Shown one piece after another: positions 47,408 through 56,438 of a DNA stretch of 64,000 nucleotides. A program made the translations under genes and the position numbers. Position 1 is the first letter of the stretch, and the number at the start of each line of letters is the position of its first letter. This stretch comes from an uncultured Alistipes sp. Its GTDB lineage: Bacteria > Bacteroidota > Bacteroidia > Bacteroidales > Rikenellaceae. The stretch lies in contig CANQDE010000003.1 in assembly GCA_947591475.1 (NCBI GenBank), forward strand, positions 124,001-188,000, written 5' to 3'. The notes below the pieces were generated by a model, which was not told the DNA's origin, searched no databases, and saw only the letters and a list, made by a program, of their open reading frames with translations.

Positions 47408-47956
47408 CTACTTCGTTTTATAGGCGCATTTGTACTTGCCCTTCGCCAGATTGAGCAATTTGCCCTTGAGCAGGTTGCGGCGCAACGGCGAAACGCGGTC
47501 GGTGAATACGATGCCTTCGATGTGGTCGTATTCGTGCTGGATAACCCATGCTTTCAGTCCCGTGAACTCCTCGTCGTGGGGTTGGAAGTCGGTGTCCAAA
47601 TAGTGCATCCGGATGGATAGCGAACGCTTCACATCGGCGTAGAGCCCGGGAAACGACAGGCAGCCCTCGCTGTAAATTTTCGTCTCGGTCGAACGTTCGT
47701 AGATTTCCGGATTGATGAAGGCCCGTTTGTAGTCCGCACAAGTGGGATCGTCTTCGGCCCACGGCGTGCAGTCGATGATGAACAGCCGGAGACTGCGGCC
47801 GATTTGCGGCGCAGCCAATCCGACGCCGCCGGCCTCGCCGAGCGTCAGAAACATGTTCTCGATCAGCGTTTTCGTTTCCGCCGCTGTGTCGGGCGACAGC
47901 GGTTCGCAGGGCTTGCGGAGCACTTCGTCGCCGTATATTACGATAGGGTAGATCAT
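47408..47956 (-). CDS. def: Peptide deformylase
   Basis: This 182-residue protein has all three deformylase motifs: GGVGLAAPQIG (about 43-53), EGCLSFPG (Cys99) and WVIQHEYDHIEG (His141, Glu142, His145). These bind the catalytic metal that removes the formyl group from new proteins. The start overlaps the end of ruvX by 4 bases. It is in the operon glyS-ruvX-def. Confidence 0.96.
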   Translation of the reverse strand: MIYPIVIYGDEVLRKPCEPLSPDTAAETKTLIENMFLTLGEAGGVGLAAPQIGRSLRLFIIDCTPWAEDDPTCADYKRAFINPEIYERSTETKIYSEGCLSFPGLYADVKRSLSIRMHYLDTDFQPHDEEFTGLKAWVIQHEYDHIEGIVFTDRVSPLRRNLLKGKLLNLAKGKYKCAYKTK

Positions 47957-48381
47957 AGTCGTTCGTTCGTTTGCATTCGTTCCATGTATCCTTGCAGGAT
48001 GATCGTCGCCGAAATTTTATCGACCAACGCCTTGTCGCGGCGGGCCATGCGTCCGATGCCGCTGTCGAGCATCGTCCGGTGGGCGATGACCGACGTCAGC
48101 CGCTCGTCGTAGAAAACCACCTCCTTGTCGGGATAGGCCTTGCGGAGCCGTGCGGCCAGCGGTTCGATGTAACGCCACGTCTCGGACGGGGTGCCGTCCA
48201 TGCGCGACGGACGTCCGAGCACGAGAATGTCCACTTCTTCTTTAAGAAAATAGTCCGCCAGCCATTTTTCGAGCGCTCGGGTCGGAATAGTCTCCAACCC
48301 TCCGGCGATGATGCGCAACGGGTCGCTCACGGCGATGCCCGTGCGTTTCGTGCCGTAGTCTATCGCAAGGATGCGTCCCAC
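47953..48381 (-). CDS. ruvX: Holliday junction resolvase-like protein RuvX (YqgF)
   Basis: This 142-residue RNase H-fold protein has the first motif ILAIDYGTKRTGIAVSDP with the catalytic Asp. Next come LVLGRPSRMDGT (glycine loop), VVFYDERLTSVIAHR and the last acidic helix DKALVDKISATIILQGYM. It acts in pre-16S rRNA end processing and/or Holliday junction cutting. It overlaps def by 4 bases and starts 13 bases after the glyS stop codon. Confidence 0.94.
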   Translation of the reverse strand: MGRILAIDYGTKRTGIAVSDPLRIIAGGLETIPTRALEKWLADYFLKEEVDILVLGRPSRMDGTPSETWRYIEPLAARLRKAYPDKEVVFYDERLTSVIAHRTMLDSGIGRMARRDKALVDKISATIILQGYMERMQTNERL

Positions 48382-48394
48382 AACCTCACGCGGC

Positions 48395-49939
48395 TTACAG
48401 GTTCAGCTTTTTGAACAGCTTGCGGTAGGAGCACTCCTCGTCGACCATCGCATGCAGGGCATCGATCGCCACGCGCTCCTGTTGCATCGTGTCGCGGTGG
48501 CGGACCGTTACGGTGTTGTCTTCGAGCGTCTGGCCGTCGACCGTGATGCAGAACGGCGTGCCGATGGCATCCTGCCGGCGATAGCGTTTGCCGACCGAAT
48601 CCTTCTCGTCGTAAACGATGTTGTAGTCGTATTTCAGCAGATCGACGATCTCCTGCGCCTTTTCGGGCATGCCGTCCTTTTTGACGAGCGGCAGCACGGC
48701 TGCCTTGACCGGAGCCAGCGCCGCAGGCAGCCGCAATACGACGCGCGTATCGCCGCCGTCGAGCTGTTCCTCGGTGTAGGCCGCCGACATTACTTGCAGG
48801 AACATGCGGTCGACGCCGATCGAGGTCTCCACCACATAAGGCACGTAGCTCTCGCCCGTCTCGGAATCGAAGTATTGAATTTTCTTGCCCGAGAATTTCT
48901 GATGGTTGCCCAAGTCGAAATCCGTCCGCGAGTGGATGCCCTCCACCTCCTTGAATCCGAACGGGAAATTGTATTCGATGTCAGTTGCGGCATTGGCGTA
49001 GTGGGCCAGTTTGTCGTGGTCGTGGAAACGATAGTTATCGTCGCCGAAGCCCAGCGCGCGATGCCAGGCCATGCGGGTCTCCTTCCAGCGGTTCCACCAC
49101 TCCATTTCGGTGCCCGGGCGCACGAAGAACTGCATCTCCATCTGCTCGAACTCGCGCATGCGGAAGATGAATTGCCGGGCGACGATCTCGTTGCGGAACG
49201 CCTTGCCGATTTGTGCGATACCGAACGGCAGTTTCATTCGTCCGGTCTTCTGCACGTTGAGGAAATTGACGAAAATGCCTTGGGCCGTCTCCGGTCGCAG
49301 ATAGATGGTGTTGGCACCGTCGGCTGTCGATCCCATCTGGGTCGAGAACATCAGGTTGAATTGGCGCACCTCGGTCCAGTTGCGCGTGCCGGAGATGGGG
49401 CAGACGATTTCGCAGTCCAGAATGATTTGGCGCAGGGCGTCGAGATCGTTGGCATTCAGCGCATCGGCGAACCGTTTATGTACGGCGTCGCGGTGGGCAA
49501 GCATCTCGACCACACGGGGCGACGTGGCGCGGTATTTGGCTTCGTCGAACTGTTCGCCGAACCGTTTGCGGGCCTTTTCGATCTCCTTTTCGACCTTTTC
49601 GTCCTGTTTGGCAAGCCAGTCCTCGATCAGCACGTCGGCGCGATAGCGTTTTTTCGAATCGCGGTTGTCGATCAACGGGTCGTTGAACGCGCTGACGTGG
49701 CCCGATGCCTCCCACGTGCGGGGGTGCATGAAGATGGCGGCGTCGAGACCCACGATATTGCCGTGCAGTTTGACCATCGAGTCCCACCAGTAACGTTTGA
49801 TATTGTTTTTCAGCTCCACGCCGTTCTGACCGTAATCGTAGACGGCTGCCAGGCCGTCGTAGATTTCGCTCGACGGGAATACGAATCCGTACTCCTTGCA
49901 GTGGGCGACCAGTTTTTTGAAAAGTTCTTCCTGCGTCAT
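48395..49939 (-). CDS. glyS: Glycine--tRNA ligase (single-chain, alpha2 type)
   Basis: From the ATG at 49939 the protein has 514 residues, starting MTQEELFKKLVAHCKEYGFVF; 12 in-frame residues upstream (from 49975) lie on the promoter box and are rejected. The class II core is visible: YDYGQNGVELKNNIKRYWW, LRPETAQGIFVNF (motif 2 region), FGIAQIGKAFRNEI and the class II motif 3 region. The C-terminal anticodon-binding domain includes LPAALAPVKAAVLPLVKK. It charges tRNA-Gly. It is the first gene of the operon with ruvX and def. Confidence 0.96.
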   Translation of the reverse strand: MTQEELFKKLVAHCKEYGFVFPSSEIYDGLAAVYDYGQNGVELKNNIKRYWWDSMVKLHGNIVGLDAAIFMHPRTWEASGHVSAFNDPLIDNRDSKKRYRADVLIEDWLAKQDEKVEKEIEKARKRFGEQFDEAKYRATSPRVVEMLAHRDAVHKRFADALNANDLDALRQIILDCEIVCPISGTRNWTEVRQFNLMFSTQMGSTADGANTIYLRPETAQGIFVNFLNVQKTGRMKLPFGIAQIGKAFRNEIVARQFIFRMREFEQMEMQFFVRPGTEMEWWNRWKETRMAWHRALGFGDDNYRFHDHDKLAHYANAATDIEYNFPFGFKEVEGIHSRTDFDLGNHQKFSGKKIQYFDSETGESYVPYVVETSIGVDRMFLQVMSAAYTEEQLDGGDTRVVLRLPAALAPVKAAVLPLVKKDGMPEKAQEIVDLLKYDYNIVYDEKDSVGKRYRRQDAIGTPFCITVDGQTLEDNTVTVRHRDTMQQERVAIDALHAMVDEECSYRKLFKKLNL

Positions 49940-49972
49940 CGTGTATCTCGTTTTTTTAAGTTTTCGCGTCTG

Positions 49973-50004
49973 CAAAAGTACAAAATAAGGCGATTATATA
50001 CAAA
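49973..50004 (-). promoter_or_regulatory. Promoter of the glyS operon
   Basis: On the minus strand TTTG (plus CAAA 50001-50004), 20 bases, TACTTTTG (49973-49980), 33 bases before the start codon. Confidence 0.8.
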
Positions 50005-50040
50005 TTTACACGAACGGTAATCCAAAACCGTAAGACCTTG

Positions 50041-50116
50041 CGGGTTCCGACTGAAGCCCCCGCCGAGGCGGGGGTTTAGGGGTGGGTCAAAACTGCAAAC
50101 GCGGCTTCGCCGCGAG
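50041..50116 (+). repeat. Dispersed two-hairpin intergenic repeat, copy 2
   Basis: Same 76-base unit as at 17321-17396 with six differences by eye; several changes keep the hairpins paired (CCCCCGCC/GGCGGGGG and CGCGGC-TTC-GCCGCG). It sits 36 bases upstream of the glyS promoter, in the 436-base gap between radC and glyS. The rest of that gap (50117-50375) holds nothing I can support. Confidence 0.85.
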
Positions 50117-50375
50117 CGGCACGACCGACGGCCATGTAAAACCGTTCGCCAGCTCGATTCGGTGTAAAATGGGATATAGTTACCCAAAATAAAAAAGGGA
50201 ATCCGTCGTATGTCGCTGCGGTTTTTTGCGGTCGGGGTCGTTCCGTTTCAAGAGTAGCCGGAACAAGGTAGCTACGCGCTTGCATGCAACGGTCGGAAAG
50301 TCGCTGCGACGAAGATGCCGCAACTGAAATCGCCGACGATTATCCGGGAGAGGGCGTGTTTGTGCGCAGGTCTCG

Positions 50376-51014
50376 TTATTCGAGCAGTCCGGCGCCGCGG
50401 AACGAAAATTCGCCTTCGTGCGAGAGGATGAGGTGGTCGAGTAGCTGAATTTCGAACAAGGCGGAGGCTTGAGCGATCCGAGCGGTCATGATTTTGTCTT
50501 CGGGGCTCGGCTCGGCGGCTCCCGACGGATGGTTGTGGATCAAAATCAATCGCGAAGCCAATAGTTCGAGGGCTCGTTTGACCACGATGCGCGGGTCTAC
50601 AACGGTCGCCTGCACCCCGCCTTGACTGATGCGTTGCCGTTCGATGATGCGGTTCGATGCTGTGAGATAGACAGCCCAGCACTCTTCGTGGGCAAGTCCT
50701 TCCAACTGGGGCCGGAACAGGTGTACGATGTCGTTGCTTTGCCGAATAACCACGTCGGCATCGACCGCCTGTTTGGCCGCTGTGCGTCGGCCGTATTCGG
50801 TCGCTGCCATCAGCAGTTGCGCCCGTCGCAGGCCCAATCCTCCAATCATCCGCAACCGCGACAAGTTGAGCCGGCCAAGCCGTTCGATCGATCCGCCGAC
50901 CTCTGTCAGCAACTGTTCGGCAATCGTTTCGTCGCCCGTCAGTACGGTCAGCAACTCTTTGACCGTGAGCGATTCGGCTCCGTGCAGCGCGATTTTGTCG
51001 TTGAGGGAATCCAT
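50376..51014 (-). CDS. radC: RadC family JAB domain protein
   Basis: The 212 residues comprise an N-terminal helical HhH-type region (about 1-95) and a RadC JAB/MPN domain (about 95-212). The metal site is LILIHNHPSGAAEPSPEDK, with the catalytic Glu further upstream in HEECWAVYLT. RadC proteins are widespread with an unsettled role, formerly DNA repair; the fold is a metalloprotease/deamidase-like domain. It lies 70 bases after the rnc stop on the same strand. At 212 residues it is slightly shorter than the common 220-230. Confidence 0.92.
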   Translation of the reverse strand: MDSLNDKIALHGAESLTVKELLTVLTGDETIAEQLLTEVGGSIERLGRLNLSRLRMIGGLGLRRAQLLMAATEYGRRTAAKQAVDADVVIRQSNDIVHLFRPQLEGLAHEECWAVYLTASNRIIERQRISQGGVQATVVDPRIVVKRALELLASRLILIHNHPSGAAEPSPEDKIMTARIAQASALFEIQLLDHLILSHEGEFSFRGAGLLE

Positions 51015-51084
51015 CTTGGTGGCTCGGCTCCGTGAGGCCGTTTAGAAGGCCTTCGGCAGGTGAAAGGTCGTAGATTACAGAGGT

Positions 51085-51858
51085 TTATCGGGTGAGCCGG
51101 TCGTAATGGTCGAGCAGCGAGGCGCATTGTTCGTCGTTCATGGCGTGGGCGACCGAGTAGGCGGCCTGTTGTTCCGCCTCCTTTTTCGATTCGCCGGCCC
51201 CGAATCCGACCTCCATGCCGTCGATTTCGACCGTGGCGCTGAAATGAGGATGTGAAAGCGAACTGCCTTCGTCCCGATTCGACCGGAAAACGATGCGATG
51301 ATGTCCTTTTTGGCACCATTCGATCAACCGGCTTTTGTAATCGGGGTCGGAGTGGGTCAGGTCGTCGATATTCAGGTAACGGTAAAAGAGGCGGTTGATG
51401 AGCAGCCGGTTGACGAATTCGTAACCTTGATCCAAATAGACTGCGCCCATCATCGCTTCGAAAGCGTCGCCGAAGATGTGTTTTTGGGCTAAACCGGCTC
51501 CGGCACCTGCGATGACCTGTTTGTCGAGCCCTAATTTGATAGCCAGCGCATTGAGCGACTGCCGCGAGACGATTCGCGACCGCAACTGTGTCATGAACCC
51601 CTCGTCCTTGTCCGGAAACTCGATGAAGACGTAATCCGATGTTACGGTCTCGATGACGGCATCACCCAGAAATTCGAGCCGTTCGTTGTTGATCGGCTGT
51701 CCGTCGTCCAAAACCAAAGAAGCTGACTTGTGAATCAAAGCCAGCTTGTAGAGTTCGATGTTGTGCGGAATGAATCCGAACAGATCATCGACGAGTCTGT
51801 AATAAGTCTTGTCCCGACCGAAATTCCTCCGAAAAGGGCGTAAGATGAAATCCACCAC
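51085..51858 (-). CDS. rnc: Ribonuclease III
   Basis: This 257-residue protein has the RNase III signature NNERLEFLGDAVIE (Glu62, Asp66) at about 57-70 and a second acidic site in IFGDAFEAMMGAVYLDQG. A double-stranded RNA-binding domain closes it (about 175-245; HPHFSATVEIDGMEVGFGAGESKKEAEQQAAY). It cuts double-stranded RNA in rRNA processing. It lies 16 bases after fabF on the same strand. Confidence 0.95.
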   Translation of the reverse strand: MVDFILRPFRRNFGRDKTYYRLVDDLFGFIPHNIELYKLALIHKSASLVLDDGQPINNERLEFLGDAVIETVTSDYVFIEFPDKDEGFMTQLRSRIVSRQSLNALAIKLGLDKQVIAGAGAGLAQKHIFGDAFEAMMGAVYLDQGYEFVNRLLINRLFYRYLNIDDLTHSDPDYKSRLIEWCQKGHHRIVFRSNRDEGSSLSHPHFSATVEIDGMEVGFGAGESKKEAEQQAAYSVAHAMNDEQCASLLDHYDRLTR

Positions 51859-51874
51859 GGCGGGACAGCGCGTT

Positions 51875-53122
51875 TCAATATTTGCGGAAAATGACCGTGG
51901 CGTTGTGGCCGCCGAATCCGAACGTGTTGCTCAATGCGCAGTTCACTTCGCGTTTCTGGGCCTTGTTCAGCGTCAGATTGAGCTTGCTGTCGATTTCGGG
52001 GTCGAGTTCCTTGCAGTTGATGGTCGGGGGCACCGTGCTGCGCGTGATGGCATAGATGCAGGCCAATGCCTCGACTGCGCCGGCTGCACCCAGCAGGTGG
52101 CCGGTCATGGATTTCGTCGAAGAGATGTTCAACTTGTAGGCATGTTCGCCGAATACGCCCGTAACGGCTTTCAACTCGGCGATGTCGCCCAGCGGGGTCG
52201 ACGTGCCGTGAACATTGATGTAGTCGATCGCTTCCGGTGTAAGATGCGCGTCTTTGAGTGCGTCGCGCATAGCTTTCATGGCGCCCAATCCCTCCGGATG
52301 GGGTGCCGTGAAGTGGTGGGCATCGGCCGATGCGGCACCGCCTACGATTTCGCAATAGATTTTCGCACCGCGGGCTTTGGCGTGCTCCAACTCTTCGAGA
52401 ATCAGGGCGCCGGCACCTTCGCCGATGACGAAGCCGTCGCGGTCTTTGTCGAAAGGACGCGATGCCGTGGCCGGATCGTCATTGCGCGTCGAGAGCGCCT
52501 GCATGGAGTTGAATCCGCCGACAGCCGGCTCGTTGACGGCTGCTTCCGAACCGCCTGCAACCATCACGTCGGCTTTGCCGTAGCGAATAGCGTCGAAAGC
52601 GGCGATCATGCCGTGATTCGAGGAGGCGCAGGCCGAAACGCAGCAGTAGTTGGGTCCCATGAAGCCGTACTTCATGGAGATGAACCCTGCGGCGATGTCG
52701 GAAATCATGCGGGGAATGAAGAATGGGCTAAACCGAGGGGTCATTCCGCCCTCGGCATAGCCCAGACATTCGTCGAAGAACGATTTGAGACCGCCGATAC
52801 CCGAACTCCAGATGACACCGACCTGTTCCTTATCGATGGCATCCAGATCGAATCCCGCATCTTCGACGGCCTGCGTAGCGGCCACGAGGGCATACTGCGT
52901 GAAGAGGTCGTATTTGCGCACCTCTTTCCGGTCGAAATGTTGGGCTGGATCGTAGTTTTTGACTTCGCAAGCGAACCGTGTCTTGAATTTTTCGGCGTTG
53001 AAATGAGTGATCGCTGCGGCGCCGCTGACGCCTTTTTCCAGATTCGAAAAATATTCTTCAACGTTGTTGCCGAGCGGGTTGATGGTTCCGATACCCGTTA
53101 CTACTACTCTTCTTTCTGCCAT
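51875..53122 (-). CDS. fabF: 3-oxoacyl-ACP synthase II (FabF)
   Basis: This 415-residue thiolase-fold enzyme has active-site Cys165 in YCCVSACASSNHG, His in INVHGTSTPLGD and His in SMTGHLLGAAG, with the closing NTFGFGGHNATVIF. It condenses malonyl-ACP with acyl-ACP in fatty acid elongation. It lies 105 bases after acpP, in the classic acpP-fabF-rnc order. Confidence 0.97.
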   Translation of the reverse strand: MAERRVVVTGIGTINPLGNNVEEYFSNLEKGVSGAAAITHFNAEKFKTRFACEVKNYDPAQHFDRKEVRKYDLFTQYALVAATQAVEDAGFDLDAIDKEQVGVIWSSGIGGLKSFFDECLGYAEGGMTPRFSPFFIPRMISDIAAGFISMKYGFMGPNYCCVSACASSNHGMIAAFDAIRYGKADVMVAGGSEAAVNEPAVGGFNSMQALSTRNDDPATASRPFDKDRDGFVIGEGAGALILEELEHAKARGAKIYCEIVGGAASADAHHFTAPHPEGLGAMKAMRDALKDAHLTPEAIDYINVHGTSTPLGDIAELKAVTGVFGEHAYKLNISSTKSMTGHLLGAAGAVEALACIYAITRSTVPPTINCKELDPEIDSKLNLTLNKAQKREVNCALSNTFGFGGHNATVIFRKY

Positions 53123-53227
53123 ATCGAGACTCTGGTTGTTCTTGATGCAAAATCCGAAAATCTGCGTCCGTCCTTTTTCTTGCGGAGAAGCGGATCTCGG
53201 TTCGTCTTCTGTTATACTGATAGTAAA

Positions 53228-53464
53228 TTATTTCTTGTGCTCTTCGATGTACTTGATCGCATCGCCTACGGTAGCGATCTTTTCAGCGTCCTCATCGGGA
53301 ATCGTGATGTCGAAAGCTTTTTCGAACTCCATGATTAACTCTACGGTATCGAGCGAATCTGCACCGAGGTGGTTCGTGAAACTTGCTTCGGGAACGACTT
53401 CCGATTCCTTGACACCGAGTTTGTCGACGATGATCTCGACAACTTTGGATTGAACTTCTGACAT
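53228..53464 (-). CDS. acpP: Acyl carrier protein
   Basis: This 78-residue acidic protein has the phosphopantetheine attachment Ser37 in [13 protein letters not shown] and the usual helix pattern ([21 protein letters not shown] at the start). It carries fatty acyl chains. It is the first gene of acpP-fabF-rnc-radC. Confidence 0.97.
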   Translation of the reverse strand: MSEVQSKVVEIIVDKLGVKESEVVPEASFTNHLGADSLDTVELIMEFEKAFDITIPDEDAEKIATVGDAIKYIEEHKK

Positions 53465-53677
53465 AATCGTAAATTTTTAGTTAAACAATATTATTAATAC
53501 GGTTGTTTTTCTAATTACCCTCTTATTATGCGGCCATTTTGCTTCCCGTTCGGTTCGTTTACTGCCGTTCCGTTTGCGGCCATCCCGCTAAACGGGGGTC
53601 ATCCATCGCAACGCTCGATTTCCTGCTTGCCTCATCGGTTCCCGAGCCGGAAACTTTCGATTTTATGGAAATCTGCG

Positions 53678-53711
53678 CAAAAGTAACACTTTTTTTATTA
53701 CTTTTGACAAA
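53678..53711 (-). promoter_or_regulatory. Promoter of the acpP operon
   Basis: On the minus strand TTTG (plus CAAA 53708-53711), 22 bases, TACTTTTG (53678-53685). It lies in the 324-base gap between acpP and pepE, leaving a leader of about 200 bases. The rest of the gap shows no gene; a short plus frame (53539-53775) is not supported. Confidence 0.65.
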
Positions 53712-53788
53712 ACGCACGTTTTTTTTGTTGACAATTTTTCCGACAAATGGAACAATCGTTTGTGCAAATCGCTAAAATGTAATCGCTT

Positions 53789-54490
53789 ATGAAATTGCTG
53801 TTGATCTCCAATTCGACCAATGCCGGCGAGGAGTATCTGCGTTATCCGATGCCCGAAATCGCGACGTTCCTGCGGGGCGTCCGCGAAATCGTATTCGTGC
53901 CGTATGCGGCCGTAACGTTCTCTTATGCAGCCTACGAGCGGAAGGTGCAGGCCCGTTTCGCGGAATTGGGTATCCGGGTCCGTTCGGTGCATCGGGCCGA
54001 AAATCCGGCCCGTCTCGTCCGCGAGGCCGAGGCTATCTGCGTCGGCGGGGGCAATACGTTCGCATTGGCCAAAAAGATGCAGGAACAGGGGCTGATGAAG
54101 GCCATTCTGCGTAAAATCAAGGCCGGAACGCCGTACGTGGGATGGTCGGCCGGAAGTAACGTTTGTTGCCCGACGCTCTGCACGACGAACGACATGCCGA
54201 TCGTTCAGCCCGAATCGTTCCGGACGATCGGCGCCGTGAAATTCCAGATCAATCCCCATTACCTCGATGCCAATCCCGAGGGACACGCCGGCGAGACGCG
54301 CGAACAGCGCATTTTGGAGTATATCGAGGCCAATCCGCGCCGTTGGGTCGCCGGTTTGCGCGAAGGGTGCATGCTTCGATACGAGAACGGCCGGTTCGAA
54401 TTGATCGGCAAACGTCCCATGCGGATGTTCCGCAAAGGAATCGAACCGTTCGAGGTGCAACCCGGCAGCGATTTGTCGTTTCTTCTTTAA
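53789..54490 (+). CDS. pepE: Dipeptidase E (alpha-aspartyl dipeptidase)
   Basis: This 233-residue serine peptidase of family S51 has the triad at exactly the numbering of the Salmonella enzyme: Ser120 in GWSAGSNV, Asp135 in TTNDMP and His157 in INPHYLD. It cleaves N-terminal Asp dipeptides in the cytoplasm. It is followed after 20 bases by the yraN gene. Confidence 0.95.
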   Translation: MKLLLISNSTNAGEEYLRYPMPEIATFLRGVREIVFVPYAAVTFSYAAYERKVQARFAELGIRVRSVHRAENPARLVREAEAICVGGGNTFALAKKMQEQGLMKAILRKIKAGTPYVGWSAGSNVCCPTLCTTNDMPIVQPESFRTIGAVKFQINPHYLDANPEGHAGETREQRILEYIEANPRRWVAGLREGCMLRYENGRFELIGKRPMRMFRKGIEPFEVQPGSDLSFLL

Positions 54491-54510
54491 TAAAGGGTAT
54501 CGGAGACGCC

Positions 54511-54903
54511 ATGAACGACTTTCCGAGAAGGAGTGCCCCGATGACGACTGCCGAAATCGGTCAGGCAGGCGAACAGGCTGCCGCAGAGTTTTTGCGCCGT
54601 GAGGGATACGAGCTGTGCGCATTGAATTGGCGGAACGGCCGTTACGAATTGGACATTGTGGCTTGCAAGGCGGGGGAGTTGCACATCGTGGAGGTCAAAT
54701 CCCGTCGCGCTGGCGGCCTGACTGCTCCCGAGGCAGCCCTGACCCCGCAGAAACAGCGCGCCCTGTTCCGTGCGGCTCGCGCGTACGTCGCTTGGACGCA
54801 TTGGGAGGGCGAAGTGCGGTTCGATCTGGTCGCCGTGGATTGTCATGCCGACGGCTCGATGGAGGTGCGTTTCATCCCCGATGCATGGCAAAGCCATTGG
54901 TAA
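54511..54903 (+). CDS. YraN family nuclease-like protein (UPF0102)
   Basis: This 130-residue protein of the restriction-endonuclease-like fold has EIGQAGEQAAAEFLRREGYE, YELDIVACKAGELHIVEVKSR (the D-ExK metal site) and the helix LTPQKQRALFRAARAYV. YraN proteins have no settled role; a DNA-cutting or binding activity is assumed. A second ATG at 54541 is preceded by AAGGAG at a good distance and would give 120 residues, the commoner length; I kept the longer start but both are plausible. The waaA promoter begins just after the stop codon. Confidence 0.9.
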   Translation: MNDFPRRSAPMTTAEIGQAGEQAAAEFLRREGYELCALNWRNGRYELDIVACKAGELHIVEVKSRRAGGLTAPEAALTPQKQRALFRAARAYVAWTHWEGEVRFDLVAVDCHADGSMEVRFIPDAWQSHW

Positions 54904-54904
54904 G

Positions 54905-54936
54905 TTTTGCACTCTTGGCAGATTATGCTACCTTTG
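54905..54936 (+). promoter_or_regulatory. Promoter of waaA
   Basis: TTTTG (54905-54909), 19 bases, TACCTTTG (54929-54936): textbook Bacteroidetes promoter, starting one base after the yraN stop codon. It fixes the waaA start at 54978. Confidence 0.82.
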
Positions 54937-54977
54937 GGCCGCTTGAAAAATTGTGGATTGCAAATCTCCCTGTCGCG

Positions 54978-56204
54978 ATGTGGTTTTATGATCTCGGTTT
55001 GATGATTTACGCATGGGTCGTTCGGCTCTCGGCGTTCCGGCATCCGAAGGCGAAACTTTGGGTGGAGGGGCGCAAGGATTGGTTCCGCCGCATGACCGAA
55101 GCGATCGACCCGGCCGCCCGCATCGTCTGGATTCATGCCGCGTCGCTCGACGAATTCGAGCAGGGGCGTCCCGTCATGGAAAAACTTCGCCGGACGCATC
55201 CCGAATACAAAATTCTTTTGACCTATTATTCGCTCTCCGGCTACGAAATCCATAAGCACTACGAGGGGGCCGATTATATCTTCTGTCTGCCGCTCGATAC
55301 GCCGCGCAATGTCCGGCGTTTTTTGGACGTGGCCCATCCCGAAATCGCCGTTTTCGTGAAGTACGGATTCCGGTTGAACCTGTTGCGGGAGTTGCGTCGC
55401 CGGCGGGTGCGTACGTTCGCCCTGTCGGCCATCTTCCGGCGCAATTCGGTCTTTTTCAAGTGGTACGGCGGTTGGTGGCGTCAGGCGTTGGAGACGTTCG
55501 AGGTGCTTTTCGTGCAGAACGAGGAGTCGAAAAAATTGCTGGGCGGATTGGGCTTCGACAACGTAACGGTCGCAGGCGATACGCGCTTCGATCGGGTTGC
55601 CGACATCGCGGCCCATACCAAACGCATCGCCATCGTCGAGCAGTTCCGCGGCGACAAACGGCTGTTCGTCGCCGGTTCGACGTGGGGCCCCGACGAGGAG
55701 TTGTTGATTCGCTTGATGAACGACAATCCCGACGTGAAGTTCGTCATCGCGCCGCACGAGATGGACGAAAGCCGCATCGAACGGTTGATGACCGAAACCG
55801 AAGGCGGCGCTTTGCGTTTCACGCAGTGTTCGCCCCGTACGGCCTACGGCTCGCGGCGGTTGTTGGTGCTCGATACCGTGGGGATGTTGCCTTCGGTCTA
55901 CGGTTATGCGACGTGGGTTTATATTGGCGGCGGGTTCGGTAGCGGCATCCATAGTACGCTCGAAGCGGCTACGTTCGGGCTGCCGATTGCGTTCGGGCCG
56001 AACTATCTGAAATTCAAGGAGGCGTGCGAATTGGTTACGCTCGGTGCCGCTCGTCCGGTGGCGGATTACGAGGCTTTGAAGGCTTGGTTCGTGCCGCTGC
56101 GGGACAACGAGAACTTTTTACAGAAAACGAGCCGCATCGCCAAGGATTACACTTCGCGTCATCAAGGGGCTACCGATATTTTCTTGAAAACGGTTTTTCA
56201 TTAA
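54978..56204 (+). CDS. waaA: 3-deoxy-D-manno-octulosonic acid (Kdo) transferase
   Basis: The 408 residues start MWFYDLGLMIYAWVVRLSAF, with one N-terminal membrane anchor, as in Bacteroidales homologues. An in-frame ATG at 54885 overlaps yraN and lies upstream of the promoter, so it is rejected. GT-B fold: N-domain with WIHAASLDEFEQGRPVMEKL (catalytic Glu region), LLTYYSLSGYEIHKHY; C-domain with VAGSTWGPDEELL, FVIAPHEM and YIGGGFGSGIHSTLEAATFGLPIAFGPNYLKF. It adds Kdo to lipid A precursor at the inner membrane. Confidence 0.95.
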   Translation: MWFYDLGLMIYAWVVRLSAFRHPKAKLWVEGRKDWFRRMTEAIDPAARIVWIHAASLDEFEQGRPVMEKLRRTHPEYKILLTYYSLSGYEIHKHYEGADYIFCLPLDTPRNVRRFLDVAHPEIAVFVKYGFRLNLLRELRRRRVRTFALSAIFRRNSVFFKWYGGWWRQALETFEVLFVQNEESKKLLGGLGFDNVTVAGDTRFDRVADIAAHTKRIAIVEQFRGDKRLFVAGSTWGPDEELLIRLMNDNPDVKFVIAPHEMDESRIERLMTETEGGALRFTQCSPRTAYGSRRLLVLDTVGMLPSVYGYATWVYIGGGFGSGIHSTLEAATFGLPIAFGPNYLKFKEACELVTLGAARPVADYEALKAWFVPLRDNENFLQKTSRIAKDYTSRHQGATDIFLKTVFH

Positions 56205-56304
56205 GGGCGGTTCCTGCTTTGGGGTGTTATCGACGGGCCGAATCCGGTTCCCGATGCCGTTTTCCGGCGATGCCTTCGCTGCGCTTGGCCGAACCTGTTT
56301 CGAA

Positions 56305-56336
56305 TTTGTAAATTTCGTTTGAAAACGGTATCTTTG
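56305..56336 (+). promoter_or_regulatory. Promoter of the glucosaminidase/LysM gene
   Basis: TTTG (56305-56308), 20 bases, TATCTTTG (56329-56336). It leaves a leader of about 95 bases before the ATG at 56439. Confidence 0.78.
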
Positions 56337-56438
56337 TTTGCGTATTTCCGTAGCGGATTCACGGATGACAGCCGCCTCCCTGAACGCCGCTCGGTCTATC
56401 GCATGATTGACACACGACATAAAAGCAGAGCAAGGTTC

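Noticed and set aside
50272..50682. 136-codon minus-strand frame over the end of radC
   Set aside because: Shifted-frame shadow of radC with Arg/His-rich composition.
53539..53775. 78-codon plus frame in the acpP/pepE gap
   Set aside because: Overlaps the acpP promoter and shows no protein-like pattern.
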